From Amycolatopsis eburnea (GTDB lineage: Bacteria; Actinomycetota; Actinomycetes; Mycobacteriales; Pseudonocardiaceae), in contig NZ_RSEC01000059.1 of the NCBI RefSeq assembly GCF_003937945.1, positions 231,422 to 295,421 of the forward strand: a DNA stretch of 64,000 nt, read 5' to 3'. Positions 1-7,758 of this stretch are shown one piece after another; the stretch's first letter is position 1; each line of letters begins with the position of its first letter. Position numbers and translations under genes: made by a program. Under the pieces are notes generated by a model. It was not told the DNA's origin, did not search any database, and was given only the letters and a program-made list of their open reading frames with translations.

Positions 1-684
1 GACGCCGCCGGCGTCGTGTTCGCCGGTGAGCTCGCCCAGCAGCTGCTCGCCGGCCTCGGTGGCGGCCTGCGGGTCCAGGTGCGGTTCGGTCTCCGGGCGC
101 GGGTCGTCCGCCGACGCGTGCACCACGACCAGGCGGACCTTCCGCGCCTGTGCCTCGGCCACGGCCGCCGCGAGGACGCGGGTGCTGGGCTCGCTGCCGT
201 CGATCCCGGCCACGACCGGCCGGTCCGCCGCCTCCGGGACGTCCCAGGAGTCGCCGCGGACCACCACCACGTCGCAGGCCGCGTGCGCGCCGACGGCCGA
301 GGCCACCGAGCCGGCGAGCAGACCGGTGAGCCGGCCGCGGCCACCCGAGCCGACCACGACCAGCGCCGCCGTCCGCGACGCTTCGATGAGGGCCTGCGCG
401 GCCCGGTCGGGATCGAGCCGCGTGGTCACGGCGGTCGCGCCCTGCGCTTCGGCGATCTCCTGCGCCGCCCGCAGGTAGCGCTGTCCGTGTGCGCGGAGGG
501 TGTCCTTCATCTCCTCCGGCGGTGGGACGACCCCGCCGGCGAGGAGCGCCGGGAAGTCGAGGGCGTGCACGATCTCCAGGGGGACATCGCGCAGCCGGGC
601 GGCGCGGGCCGCCCAGCGGACGGCGTCGAGCGCCTCGCCCGACCCGTCGATTCCGGTGACGATCGGTTGGTGCGGCGTGTTCAT
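1..684 (-). CDS. Universal stress protein, two-domain (C-terminus cut by window edge)
   Basis: Reading leftwards from ATG at 684, the protein starts MNTPHQPIVTGIDGSGEALD, the first strand and loop of a UspA domain. The first domain ends with the ATP-binding pattern VVGSGGRGRLTGLLAGSVAS (G-2x-G-9x-G-S). A second UspA domain begins at PVVAGIDGSEPS and is cut off at base 1 after 228 codons; family members of this type have about 290-300 residues. A GGGAG ribosome site lies just upstream of the ATG. USPs of this type bind ATP and are typical members of mycobacterial DosR regulons. Two DevR-like boxes lie about 60-100 bases upstream (745-785), so oxygen- or NO-controlled expression is likely. The family call is secure; the exact role is unknown. 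Confidence 0.9.
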   Translation of the reverse strand, partial: MNTPHQPIVTGIDGSGEALDAVRWAARAARLRDVPLEIVHALDFPALLAGGVVPPPEEMKDTLRAHGQRYLRAAQEIAEAQGATAVTTRLDPDRAAQALIEASRTAALVVVGSGGRGRLTGLLAGSVASAVGAHAACDVVVVRGDSWDVPEAADRPVVAGIDGSEPSTRVLAAAVAEAQARKVRLVVVHASADDPRPETEPHLDPQAATEAGEQLLGELTGEHDAGGV

Positions 685-744
685 CGGCGGCTCCCGGTCC
701 GGCTGTCGTGCGCCGACCGTAGGCCGACGCCGGCGTGGACCGCT

Positions 745-785
745 GCGGCCGGAAGTCCTTCGGGGTGGGGACTTCCGGCGGTCGT
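745..785 (-). promoter_or_regulatory. Two candidate DevR boxes upstream of the USP at 1-684
   Basis: Read on the minus strand, 764-745 contains GGACTTCCGGCC. Positions 766-785 on the plus strand contain GGGGACTTCCGGCGG. Together they also form an inverted repeat GGAAGTCC/GGACTTCC. Both fit the GGGACTTN-G-CC pattern known for DevR/DosR sites. The assignment is by eye and no matrix score was computed. Confidence 0.6.
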
Positions 786-831
786 CGCCGGAGCTTCTTC
801 CCCGCGATACGACGGGGCAGCAGCCGGACGG

Positions 832-1179
832 TCACCGCCGCCCGGCCGGGGTCCGCAGGTGCCGGACGGTCGAAACCACCCACTGGACGGCGACCAGGAC
901 GACCAGCACGGCGAGCGGGCCGCCGTCGCCCGTGACGAGGGTCAGGACCGCGGCGGCCAGCGCCCCCGCGCCGAGCAACACGCTGAACCACTTCGCCGCG
1001 CCCGTCGGGGGCCGGGCGCCCAGGACGAAAGCGGCCAAGCCCAGCAGCAGCGCGGTGACCGCCATCGTGCGGACGTCGTGCACCCACACGGCGGTGCCGT
1101 CGGCCAGGTAGTCGACGTAGAGCGCGACCGTGAACAGCACCGGCACGGTCGCCACGGCGTCTCGCCATTCCTGGGGCAT
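832..1179 (-). CDS. Small four-helix membrane protein
   Basis: A 115-residue protein starting MPQEWRDAVATVPVLF at ATG 1179, with GGAGGAGG about 10 bases upstream; upstream in-frame starts lack a ribosome site. Four hydrophobic segments are visible at about residues 9-28, 34-53, 60-82 and 85-105, so it is an integral membrane protein with a basic C-terminus (RHLRTPAGRR). I recognise no catalytic motif and no named family. It sits between two USPs on a divergent promoter region, and small membrane proteins of this kind are common in hypoxia islands. Function unknown. Confidence 0.75.
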   Translation of the reverse strand: MPQEWRDAVATVPVLFTVALYVDYLADGTAVWVHDVRTMAVTALLLGLAAFVLGARPPTGAAKWFSVLLGAGALAAAVLTLVTGDGGPLAVLVVLVAVQWVVSTVRHLRTPAGRR

Positions 1180-1294
1180 CGCACACACCTCCTCCGGCTC
1201 ACGATGCGCTCCCGGGCGGGCTGTCAGGAGCGGCCGAAGGTCACCGGCGGCGGGGCCGAATGACCGCAGCGACGGCGTCCGCGCGGGCCCTACC

Positions 1295-1314
1295 TTCGGG
1301 ACCAGGAACCGCAA
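1295..1314 (+). promoter_or_regulatory. Candidate DevR box between the membrane protein and the USP
   Basis: TTCGGGACCAGGAACCGCAA keeps the TTCGGGAC half of the DevR consensus and the terminal CAA, with a degenerate second half. It lies in the divergent region between genes starting at 1179 (minus) and 1332 (plus), only 17 bases before the latter start, which would require a short leader. Confidence 0.4.
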
Positions 1315-1331
1315 CCCCGGAAGGAAACGTC

Positions 1332-2213
1332 ATGAGCGCAACCGGAAACGCGCCGATCGTGGTGGCCGTGGACGGCTCGGAAACGGCGGCCGCGGCGGCG
1401 TTGTGGGCGGCCGGGGAAGCGGCCCGGCGGCACGCCGCGCTGCTCGTCTTCACCGCCTACGGGTACGAAGACGCCGCATTCGGTGGCAAGGTGTACCCAC
1501 CGTCGGATTGGCTGGCCGTCAAAGAAGCCGAGGCGGATGAACTGCTGCGCCGGACGCGGGCGACCCTCGAAGCCGCCGTCCCCGGGCTGGAGGTCGCCAC
1601 CGAGGCCAGTGACCGCGGGCCGGTTCCGGCGCTGCTGGCGATGTCCGACCGGGCACGGCTGCTGGTCACCGGTGAGCCCGTCGGCCCGATCGCCGGGCTG
1701 TTCAGCGGGTCTCCCGATGTCGACCTCGCCGCCAAGGCCCACTGCCCGGTGGTCGTGGTGCGGGGGAGCGAGAGCGTCGACGGCCCGGTGGTCGTGGGCG
1801 TCGACGGCAGCCCGCTGAGCGAAGCGGCGATCGCGTGGGCGTTCGACGAAGCGTCCCTGCGCAACGCCCCGCTGATCGCCCTGTACACCTGGCACGACGG
1901 CGACACCGCCGGCCTCTTCAGCGACGGCAACGTCGCCTTCCAGGGCGAATCCCTGCGGGATTCCGGCCGTCGGCTGCTGGCGCAGCGGCTCGCCGGGTGG
2001 CAGGAGAAGTACCCGGACGTCACGGTCGAGCGCCGCGTCGAGCACGACAAGCCGCGCCACCGCCTGCTGTCCGCGAGCCGAGGCGCGCAGCTGCTGGTGG
2101 TCGGCAGCCGCGGCCGCGGGGGCTTCACCGGGCTGGTCCTCGGCTCGACGAGCCAGGCCCTGCTGCACCACGCGGCCTGCCCCGTGATGGTCGTCCGCAC
2201 CGAGAACGCCTGA
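1332..2213 (+). CDS. Universal stress protein, two UspA domains
   Basis: A 293-residue protein starting MSATGNAPIVVAVDGSET, with AAGGAAA just upstream of the ATG. Domain 1 covers about residues 1-145 and domain 2 about 150-293. Domain 2 carries the full nucleotide-binding signature VVGSRGRGGFTGLVLGSTSQ (G-2x-G-9x-G-S/T). Domain 1 has the weaker VTGEPVGPIAGLFSGSP and may not bind ATP well. It is followed after 20 bases by a CBS-BON gene, probably in one transcript. A DevR-like box lies just upstream. The family is certain; the specific role in dormancy or energy sensing is inferred. Confidence 0.93.
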   Translation: MSATGNAPIVVAVDGSETAAAAALWAAGEAARRHAALLVFTAYGYEDAAFGGKVYPPSDWLAVKEAEADELLRRTRATLEAAVPGLEVATEASDRGPVPALLAMSDRARLLVTGEPVGPIAGLFSGSPDVDLAAKAHCPVVVVRGSESVDGPVVVGVDGSPLSEAAIAWAFDEASLRNAPLIALYTWHDGDTAGLFSDGNVAFQGESLRDSGRRLLAQRLAGWQEKYPDVTVERRVEHDKPRHRLLSASRGAQLLVVGSRGRGGFTGLVLGSTSQALLHHAACPVMVVRTENA

Positions 2214-2233
2214 ACGAAGAAGGAGTACCTGCC

Positions 2234-2857
2234 ATGACCACGGTTTCCGCGGTGATGACCGCCGACCCGATCACCGTCTCCCCGCAGACACCGTTCAAGG
2301 ACATCGCCGAACTGCTGACCGGCAACGGGATCAGCGCGGTCGGCGTGGTCGACAAGACGGGCGTGCTCGTCGGCGTCGTCTCGGAAGCGGACCTGCTCCC
2401 ACACCTGTGGGACGACCCGAAACCCCGCCGCCGCGACCGCCGGCTGGCCCGCAAGGCGACGGCGTGCACCGCGAAGGACCTCATGACCAGCCCGGTCGTC
2501 ACGATCGACGCGGACGACTCCCTGGCCGTCGCGGCGGCGAAGTTCGCGCGCACCGGCGTCCGCCGGTTGTTCGTGCTGTGGAACGGAAAGCCGGCGGGCG
2601 TGCTGTCCCGCCGCGACCTCGTCCGGGTGTTCACCCGCGGCGACGCGGACCTCGAACGCGAGGTGTGCGCCCGGCTCCGGCAGCTGAGCTGGGGCCCGGA
2701 CCGGGTTCGCGTCGAGGTGCGGGCCGGGATCGTGACGGTGGTGGGGCGAGTCGAGCGGCGCAGCGACATCGACCCGGTGACGCGGTCGATCAGCGAGCTG
2801 TCCGGGGTGGTGGAGGTCCGCAACCGCTTGGACTACGTCTGGAACGACGTGGCCTGA
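2234..2857 (+). CDS. CBS-pair protein with C-terminal BON domain
   Basis: A 207-residue soluble protein starting MTTVSAVMTADPITVSPQTP, with AGGAG 8 bases before the ATG. Two CBS motifs span about residues 4-60 and 80-135 (VMTADPITV and LMTSPVVTI are the start motifs). A BON-like segment follows at about 140-205 (VRVEVRAGIVTVVGRVERRS). CBS pairs usually bind adenine nucleotides, and BON domains are thought to contact membranes or ligands. This architecture is repeated four times in the window, generally next to a USP gene. It ends just before a strong hairpin at 2867-2900. Confidence 0.9.
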   Translation: MTTVSAVMTADPITVSPQTPFKDIAELLTGNGISAVGVVDKTGVLVGVVSEADLLPHLWDDPKPRRRDRRLARKATACTAKDLMTSPVVTIDADDSLAVAAAKFARTGVRRLFVLWNGKPAGVLSRRDLVRVFTRGDADLEREVCARLRQLSWGPDRVRVEVRAGIVTVVGRVERRSDIDPVTRSISELSGVVEVRNRLDYVWNDVA

Positions 2858-2866
2858 GCCACGATG

Positions 2867-2900
2867 CGAACGGCCCTCCCGAATCCGGGAGGGCCGTTCG
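2867..2900. terminator. Hairpin terminator between convergent genes
   Basis: A perfect 14-bp stem (CGAACGGCCCTCCC and its complement) around a 6-base loop. It lies 10 bases after the CBS-BON stop and 21 bases from the end of the convergent nitroreductase gene, so it can serve both strands. Confidence 0.85.
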
Positions 2901-2920
2901 GTATGGGGCGATTGCCGCGG

Positions 2921-3937
2921 TCAGCGGCCGCGCAGCTGTGCCGGGATCGGCAGGCCCACGCCGTACGGGTGGGGGAGCGGACGGAGGACTTCGCCGACCG
3001 GGCGGCGCGGTGTCGCCGGGAGCGGTGCCGCGTTCGTAGGCGCGTAACCCACGCGCACGACCAGCTGCGGTTCTAGCCGGCCGCCGAGGACGCAGTCGCG
3101 GACCAGGCCGCGGGTGCTCGTGAGTTCGAACGGTTCGGTGTACACGCAGGACGCCAAGTTCAGCCGGGTCGCTGTGAGCAGGACCGCGCTGGCGGCTTCT
3201 CCGGCGCGTAGGCGGTCGAGTTCGGTGTCGCCCGGGGTGGCGAGCACCGTCAGGACCGCGCCGTCGGGGCCGGCCGTGTCCGGGATGCGGCCGCCCGCGA
3301 ACTCGCGGATCCGCAGCTCCCGGCGCGGCTCGAGGGCCAGGACGGCGTTCCGGGCCGGCACGCCGTCCGGGGTGTGGTCGCGGCCGCTCCACGCGGCCAG
3401 CTCGAGCTCGTAGTCCTGGTCGGCCCGGTGCAGGCCGGCGGCCTCCGCGGCCGCGGAGGCGAGCACCGTCCGGTGCGGTGTCGCCGTCACCACGTGCAGG
3501 GTCGCGCCCTGGTCGGAGGCGCTCTTCCGCAGCAGCACCTCGTCCCGCACCAGCAGCGGCCGCTCGGTGAACCGGCGCCGGTCCGACCGGCGTCGCGGGA
3601 TGGCCGCGGCCCGTGCGATGTCGTCGTCCCGCGTGTCGTGGGGCACCAGGTCGATTCTCGCCAGCAGACCGGGTTCGGGCAGCCGGTGGATCCGCGCGGC
3701 CCACCCCATGGCCGCCGCGGCGACGGCGAAGTGGTGCAGCGCGCACCCGCAGCTGACGAGCAGGTCGCGGCCGTCGGGGTCGGTGTGGCGCAGCCGGCGG
3801 CCCGCGTCGGCACGCAACTCGACCGTGCGGCCGCTGAAATTCCAGTGCCACGGCTGGGAGTTGTGCACCGAGGGGGCACGCACCGCGAGCGCGACGGCCG
3901 CCCGCACGGTGGGGGCATCGGGCATCGTGGGGTTCAT
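2921..3937 (-). CDS. Acg-type nitroreductase-family flavoprotein
   Basis: A 338-residue protein starting MNPTMPDAPTVRAAVALAVR at ATG 3937, behind GAGGAGG. The signature RAPSVHNSQPW near residue 25 is that of the Acg (Rv2032-like) branch of the nitroreductase superfamily, which binds FMN and is induced by DosR in mycobacteria. Further family blocks are LLVSCGCALHH, a RRRSDRRRFTERP segment and a C-terminal LVVRVGYAPTN-APLPATPRRP-EVLR. True substrates are not established; in M. tuberculosis Acg an FMN-sequestering role has been proposed. DevR-like boxes lie just upstream (3990-4043). One of six relatives in the window. Confidence 0.88.
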   Translation of the reverse strand: MNPTMPDAPTVRAAVALAVRAPSVHNSQPWHWNFSGRTVELRADAGRRLRHTDPDGRDLLVSCGCALHHFAVAAAAMGWAARIHRLPEPGLLARIDLVPHDTRDDDIARAAAIPRRRSDRRRFTERPLLVRDEVLLRKSASDQGATLHVVTATPHRTVLASAAAEAAGLHRADQDYELELAAWSGRDHTPDGVPARNAVLALEPRRELRIREFAGGRIPDTAGPDGAVLTVLATPGDTELDRLRAGEAASAVLLTATRLNLASCVYTEPFELTSTRGLVRDCVLGGRLEPQLVVRVGYAPTNAAPLPATPRRPVGEVLRPLPHPYGVGLPIPAQLRGR

Positions 3938-3989
3938 CGCTCCTCCTCGGATCGGATGTCTCCATGCTCGGCGCAGCGGCGCGCCGGCC

Positions 3990-4043
3990 ACAGGGTCCAA
4001 CGGCTTCGCGGAGGTGACCGGGCCGAGGCCCTTCGGCCCTTTC
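3990..4043 (-). promoter_or_regulatory. Candidate DevR boxes, divergent nitroreductase / metal-pump promoter region
   Basis: The complement of 3990-4009 reads GAAGCCGTTGGACCCTGT, sharing the GGACCCTGT half with the much better box at 42835-42854. The complement of 4024-4043 contains AGGGCCGAAGGGCCTCGG. Both lie between the nitroreductase start at 3937 and the plus-strand gene at 4085. Matches are partial. Confidence 0.4.
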
Positions 4044-4084
4044 CGGCAGCGGGCGAGCAGCCGAACCTGGGCACAGGAGGAGCC

Positions 4085-4408
4085 ATGCACCCTGACGATC
4101 CCTGCGTCCCCGCGCGGAAGTGGCTGGTGGTGGGCGAGCAGCTCGGCACCGAAGACCGCCTGACGGTCGAGGCAGCCGCGCACTTCGCCACACAGCTGCC
4201 CGAACTGCTGCGCGGCGTTTACTACGAGGGCTGGACGCCGGCACACCCGCTACGACGCCCCGGGGTTTGCCGGCCCGGCGGGCATCCCCTTGACCGAGGT
4301 CCCCGCGGCCGCAGCTGGCTTTGCTCGCCCGGCCGGCTGGGAGACGTGATGAAGCTGCTGCCGAGCCGCCTCGTCGAGCTGCTGACCGGGGGCGGCCGTG
4401 CGAGCTGA
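4085..4408 (+). CDS. DUF2267-like short protein, overlapping the P1B ATPase
   Basis: ATG at 4085 follows CAGGAGGAG. The first about 55 residues (KWLVVGEQLGTEDRLTVEAA, HFATQLPELLRGVYYEGWTP) match the pattern of DUF2267 proteins, which often stand beside stress genes. After GWTP the composition changes to an Arg/Gly/Pro-rich tail, while the neighbouring frame continues with a more natural sequence (YDAPGFAGPAGIPLTEVP, then a stop at 4350). A frameshift near 4250 is therefore possible. As written it has 107 residues and ends 11 bases inside the next gene, so translation is coupled. Role unknown. Confidence 0.6.
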   Translation: MHPDDPCVPARKWLVVGEQLGTEDRLTVEAAAHFATQLPELLRGVYYEGWTPAHPLRRPGVCRPGGHPLDRGPRGRSWLCSPGRLGDVMKLLPSRLVELLTGGGRAS

Positions 4409-6665
4409 AACCCGCCGGGAAGCCGGCCTGCTGGCCCTCGTCCTCCTGCTCGTCGCCGCCGGTGGCATCGCCTGGTGGACGGGCGCACCGGCCGCCGCAG
4501 CCGACGTCGTCTGGGCGGGAGCCGACCTGGTCACCCTCGTGCCGGCCGTCGTGTGGGTCGCCGCCGATCTGCGGGCCCGCCGCTGGGGTGCCGACCTGCT
4601 CGCCGTCTTGGCACTGGTCGCCACGCTCGCGGTGGGCGAGTACCTCGCGGGCGCGATCGTCGCGGCGATGGTCGCCACCGGCCGCGTGCTCGAAGCGGGC
4701 GCGCAACGGCGGGCGAGCCGGAACCTGACCGCGTTGCTCGACCGGGCGCCGCGGGTGGCGCACCTGCGGACCGCGACCGGCCACGAAACCGTCCCGGTCG
4801 GCACCGTCCGGCCCGGTGACCTCATCGTGGTCCTCCCGGGTGAAGTCGTGCCGGTGGACGGGGTGCTGCCCGACGGCGGCACCTTCGACGAGTCGGCGCT
4901 GACCGGCGAGCCGCTGCCGGTCGCGCGGCCCGTCGACGACACGGTCCACAGTGGAGTGGTCAACGCCGGCGCCGCGGTCGACGTCCGGGCGAGCGCGGCC
5001 GCGGCCGACAGCGCCTACGCCGGCGTCGTGCGGCTCGCCGAGCAGGCGGCCGCCCGCACCGCGCGCATCGCCCGGATCGCCGACCGGGTAGCCGTCTGGT
5101 TCCTGCCCGCCTCCCTGCTGATCGCCGCGCTCGCCTGGCTGCTGACCGGGGAGGCGGACCGGGCGGTCGCCGTCCTGGTGACCGCTACGCCGTGCCCGTT
5201 GCTGCTGGCGGTCCCGATCGCCGTGACCGGCGGCATGTCCCGGGCGTCGAAGGCCGGCGTGGTGGTCAAGGACGGCGCCGCCCTCGAAGCACTCGGGCGG
5301 GCCGCGATCCTGTTGATGGACAAGACCGGAACGGTTACCAAGGGCCGTCCGGAGATCACCGACGTCGTGTGCGCGCCGGGACGTGACGTCCCCGAGGTCC
5401 TTGCCCTCGCGGCCGGGGTGGAGCAGTACTCGCCGCACGTCCTGGCGGCGGCGGTGGTGCGGGCCGCCGCGTCGGCCGGAGCGACCCCGGCGCCCGCTGA
5501 GGACGTCACCGAAGAGGTCGGTTCGGGCGTCCGCGGCCGGGTTCGCGGCCACTGGGTTCGCGTCGGCCGGCGGCTCGGTGCGGACTTGCCCACGTGGGCG
5601 CGCGGCGCGGCCCGCCGCGGCCGGCTGGACCTGGCGTCGGTGCTGTGGGTGGAGTCCGACGGCGAGCCCGTCGCGGCGTTGCTGGCGAAGGACCCGATCC
5701 GGCCGGACGCCGCCCGCACGATGCGCCGGCTGCGCGCCGCCGGGATCGGCGACGTCCGGCTGCTCACCGGCGACCGCGTCGACAACGCACGGGAGGTCGC
5801 CGCCATGCTGGGCCTGGACGACGTCCACGCCGAAGTGACGCCCGCGGACAAGCTGCGGGAGGTGGAAGCCGCGCGCGCCAGGGGCATGACCGTGATGACC
5901 GGGGACGGCGTCAACGACGCGCCCGCGCTGGCCGCGGCCGACGTCGGGGTCGCGCTCGGCTCGCGGGGCGCGACGGCGGCGGCGCAGGCCGCCGACGCGG
6001 TGATCCTCGACGACCGCCTCGATCGGCTCGCGGACGCCGCGGAGATCGCCCGCCGGTCGCACCGGCTGGCGGTGCAGAGCGCGGTGGCCGGAACGCTGCT
6101 GTCCCTGGTGGCGATGTTCGCCGCCGCAGGAGGGTTCCTGGTCCCGGTCGCCGGTGCGCTGGTCCAGGAGGCCATCGACGTGGTCGTGATCCTCAACGCG
6201 CTGCGCGCCCTCGGCGATCGGAAGACCCGCGGCCCGGCGCCGGCGGCGATGGTGCGGCGGTTCGAGTCCGAACACGAGAAGCTGCTCCCGGCTCGAGCCG
6301 CGGTCCGGCACGCGGCCGACGCGCTGGCCGAGGGCGCGACCCCGGCCTCGGACGCGGCGCTCCGCACGGCGGCCCGGCTGCTCGCCGACGAGCTGCTGCC
6401 GCACGAAGAGGCCGAGGAATCCGAGCTGTACCCGGCGCTGTCGGCGGCGCTGGGCGGTCCCGAAGGGACGGTGACGATGAGCCGCGAGCACGCGGAGATC
6501 GGCCGTCTGGTCCGCCGGCTGCAGCGGCACCTGGCGGAAGCGCCGGACGGGATCCAAGGCGACCAGGTGGACGACCTGCGAGCGACGCTCTACGGGCTTG
6601 ATGCCGTGCTGACGCTGCACTTCGCGCAAGAGGAGGAAGCGTATTTCACGCTCCCGTCCTCGTGA
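4398..6665 (+). CDS. P1B-type metal ATPase with C-terminal hemerythrin-like domain
   Basis: A 755-residue membrane pump starting at GTG 4398. Two hydrophobic hairpins precede the actuator domain (TGEP near residue 175). The M4 metal motif is TATPCPLLLA (Cys about 266), the phosphorylated Asp is about 308 in LLMDKTGTVT, and the hinge is GDGVNDAP. After the last helices (about 560-600), residues about 610-755 are rich in His/Glu in the order EHEKLL, LLPHEEAEESELYP, REHAEI, LTLHFAQEEE, as in hemerythrin-like domains. A TPC motif plus this C-terminal domain is the known P1B-5 architecture, linked to Fe/Ni/Co export. It lacks an N-terminal CxxC domain. Upstream DevR-like boxes suggest hypoxic induction. 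Confidence 0.9.
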   Translation: MRAETRREAGLLALVLLLVAAGGIAWWTGAPAAAADVVWAGADLVTLVPAVVWVAADLRARRWGADLLAVLALVATLAVGEYLAGAIVAAMVATGRVLEAGAQRRASRNLTALLDRAPRVAHLRTATGHETVPVGTVRPGDLIVVLPGEVVPVDGVLPDGGTFDESALTGEPLPVARPVDDTVHSGVVNAGAAVDVRASAAAADSAYAGVVRLAEQAAARTARIARIADRVAVWFLPASLLIAALAWLLTGEADRAVAVLVTATPCPLLLAVPIAVTGGMSRASKAGVVVKDGAALEALGRAAILLMDKTGTVTKGRPEITDVVCAPGRDVPEVLALAAGVEQYSPHVLAAAVVRAAASAGATPAPAEDVTEEVGSGVRGRVRGHWVRVGRRLGADLPTWARGAARRGRLDLASVLWVESDGEPVAALLAKDPIRPDAARTMRRLRAAGIGDVRLLTGDRVDNAREVAAMLGLDDVHAEVTPADKLREVEAARARGMTVMTGDGVNDAPALAAADVGVALGSRGATAAAQAADAVILDDRLDRLADAAEIARRSHRLAVQSAVAGTLLSLVAMFAAAGGFLVPVAGALVQEAIDVVVILNALRALGDRKTRGPAPAAMVRRFESEHEKLLPARAAVRHAADALAEGATPASDAALRTAARLLADELLPHEEAEESELYPALSAALGGPEGTVTMSREHAEIGRLVRRLQRHLAEAPDGIQGDQVDDLRATLYGLDAVLTLHFAQEEEAYFTLPSS

Positions 6666-6693
6666 GCGGAGCCGTTGCTGCGATCATGACCAC

Positions 6694-7491
6694 GTGCGCG
6701 ACGCTCCGAACCCGATACCCGCGCGGTGGCCGCTCGCACCGCCCGCTACCGCGGACTGGTTGCGAGCCGAGTGCGGCGACGGCCTGACCGGATTCATGCC
6801 GCCGGCGATGCCTGACGCGGTGTGGGTGCTCAACGCCATGTACGAGCACGAGCTGGGGCAGGCCGACGTTTCCTACCACGAGTACCACCAGGCACGGCTG
6901 GCGGACGGTAGCGTCCGGCCCCTCGTCGGCGGCATCGACCTGGAAGCGGTGTCCGTGACGACGGGCGGTGGGCTGGGCCGCGCGGAGCACCCCGGTGCGG
7001 GGTGGCGGCGGCTGCGCTGGGCGGAACTCGCCGAGCGCACCGGCGACCCCGTCGTTCCCGACGGGCTGCTGCCCGGTCACCGGTGCTTCCCTTCGGTGAA
7101 GAAGGAGGGCAGCTGGCCGCTCGGCATCGTCCCGCCCACCGAGGGCAGCCTCGACCGGGAGACCTGGCTGCGGCTGATCGACGTCCTCACCGAGCAGAGC
7201 CCCGCCGGTCCGGACACCCGCTGCCTGGCCTACTACAGCCCGGCGACGCTCGGGTTCCACGACCTCGAGCACCTCACCGTCCGCGAGGGACGCCTCGGCG
7301 ACGCCGCGTCCTTGTACGACGATCCCGAGGTCGACTTCAGCCCCTCGAACCTCTGGGCCGAGGACCGCTCTTGGTGCCTCTGCACCGACTACGACCTGTG
7401 GGGTACCAAGGTCGCCGGCCCTCGGGCCCTGATCGAGGCGCTGCTCGGCGACGTCGAACTCGAAGCGGTACGGCTGCCCTGGGCGGCCTGA
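6694..7491 (+). CDS. Conserved hypothetical protein
   Basis: A 265-residue soluble protein starting at GTG 6694 (VRDAPNPIPARWPLAPPATA). No signal peptide, membrane segment or catalytic motif is recognisable. It is rich in Trp, Asp and Glu with even coding character throughout, including RCLAYYSPATLGFHDLEHLT and NLWAEDRSWCLCTDYDLWGT. It follows the metal ATPase by 28 bases, so it may be in the same transcript, and stops 267 bases before ppk2. I do not recognise the family; the start could also lie at a later Met. Confidence 0.7.
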   Translation: MRDAPNPIPARWPLAPPATADWLRAECGDGLTGFMPPAMPDAVWVLNAMYEHELGQADVSYHEYHQARLADGSVRPLVGGIDLEAVSVTTGGGLGRAEHPGAGWRRLRWAELAERTGDPVVPDGLLPGHRCFPSVKKEGSWPLGIVPPTEGSLDRETWLRLIDVLTEQSPAGPDTRCLAYYSPATLGFHDLEHLTVREGRLGDAASLYDDPEVDFSPSNLWAEDRSWCLCTDYDLWGTKVAGPRALIEALLGDVELEAVRLPWAA

Positions 7492-7683
7492 CCCGGGTCA
7501 CTTCCGGCGGGAGTCCACCGGCCCCCAGCCCCGGCGCGCCGGACGCGAAGCCGCCGCCCGGTCGCGAGACCGGTAGACGACATACGGCGCGGATGTCGGC
7601 CGGGCGCCCGAGCGGGAACGTGGCATGCATGCCTCGACCGTCCGCCCCGAACGCGATCCCGGGAGGGCCGCACCGCCTCGGAG

Positions 7684-7703
7684 CGGGGGACCAAAGACCC
7701 CGG
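7684..7703 (+). promoter_or_regulatory. DevR box upstream of ppk2
   Basis: CGGGGGACCAAAGACCCCGG is a near-perfect palindrome fitting GGGAC-N4-GACCC. It sits 56 bases before the ppk2 start. The same core recurs in inverted orientation at 41296-41315. The rest of 7492-7758 shows no gene. Confidence 0.7.
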
Positions 7704-7758
7704 CTCCGCCGACGTCCGGCCGCAGCACGGAAGGCCACCGGGTTCGTAGCGTCGGGGC

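Noticed and set aside
2790..6629. A very long open frame on the minus strand opposite the P1B ATPase
   Set aside because: It is the GC-rich antisense shadow of the ATPase and nitroreductase genes; no domain or ribosome site, and Arg/Gly/Pro-rich composition.
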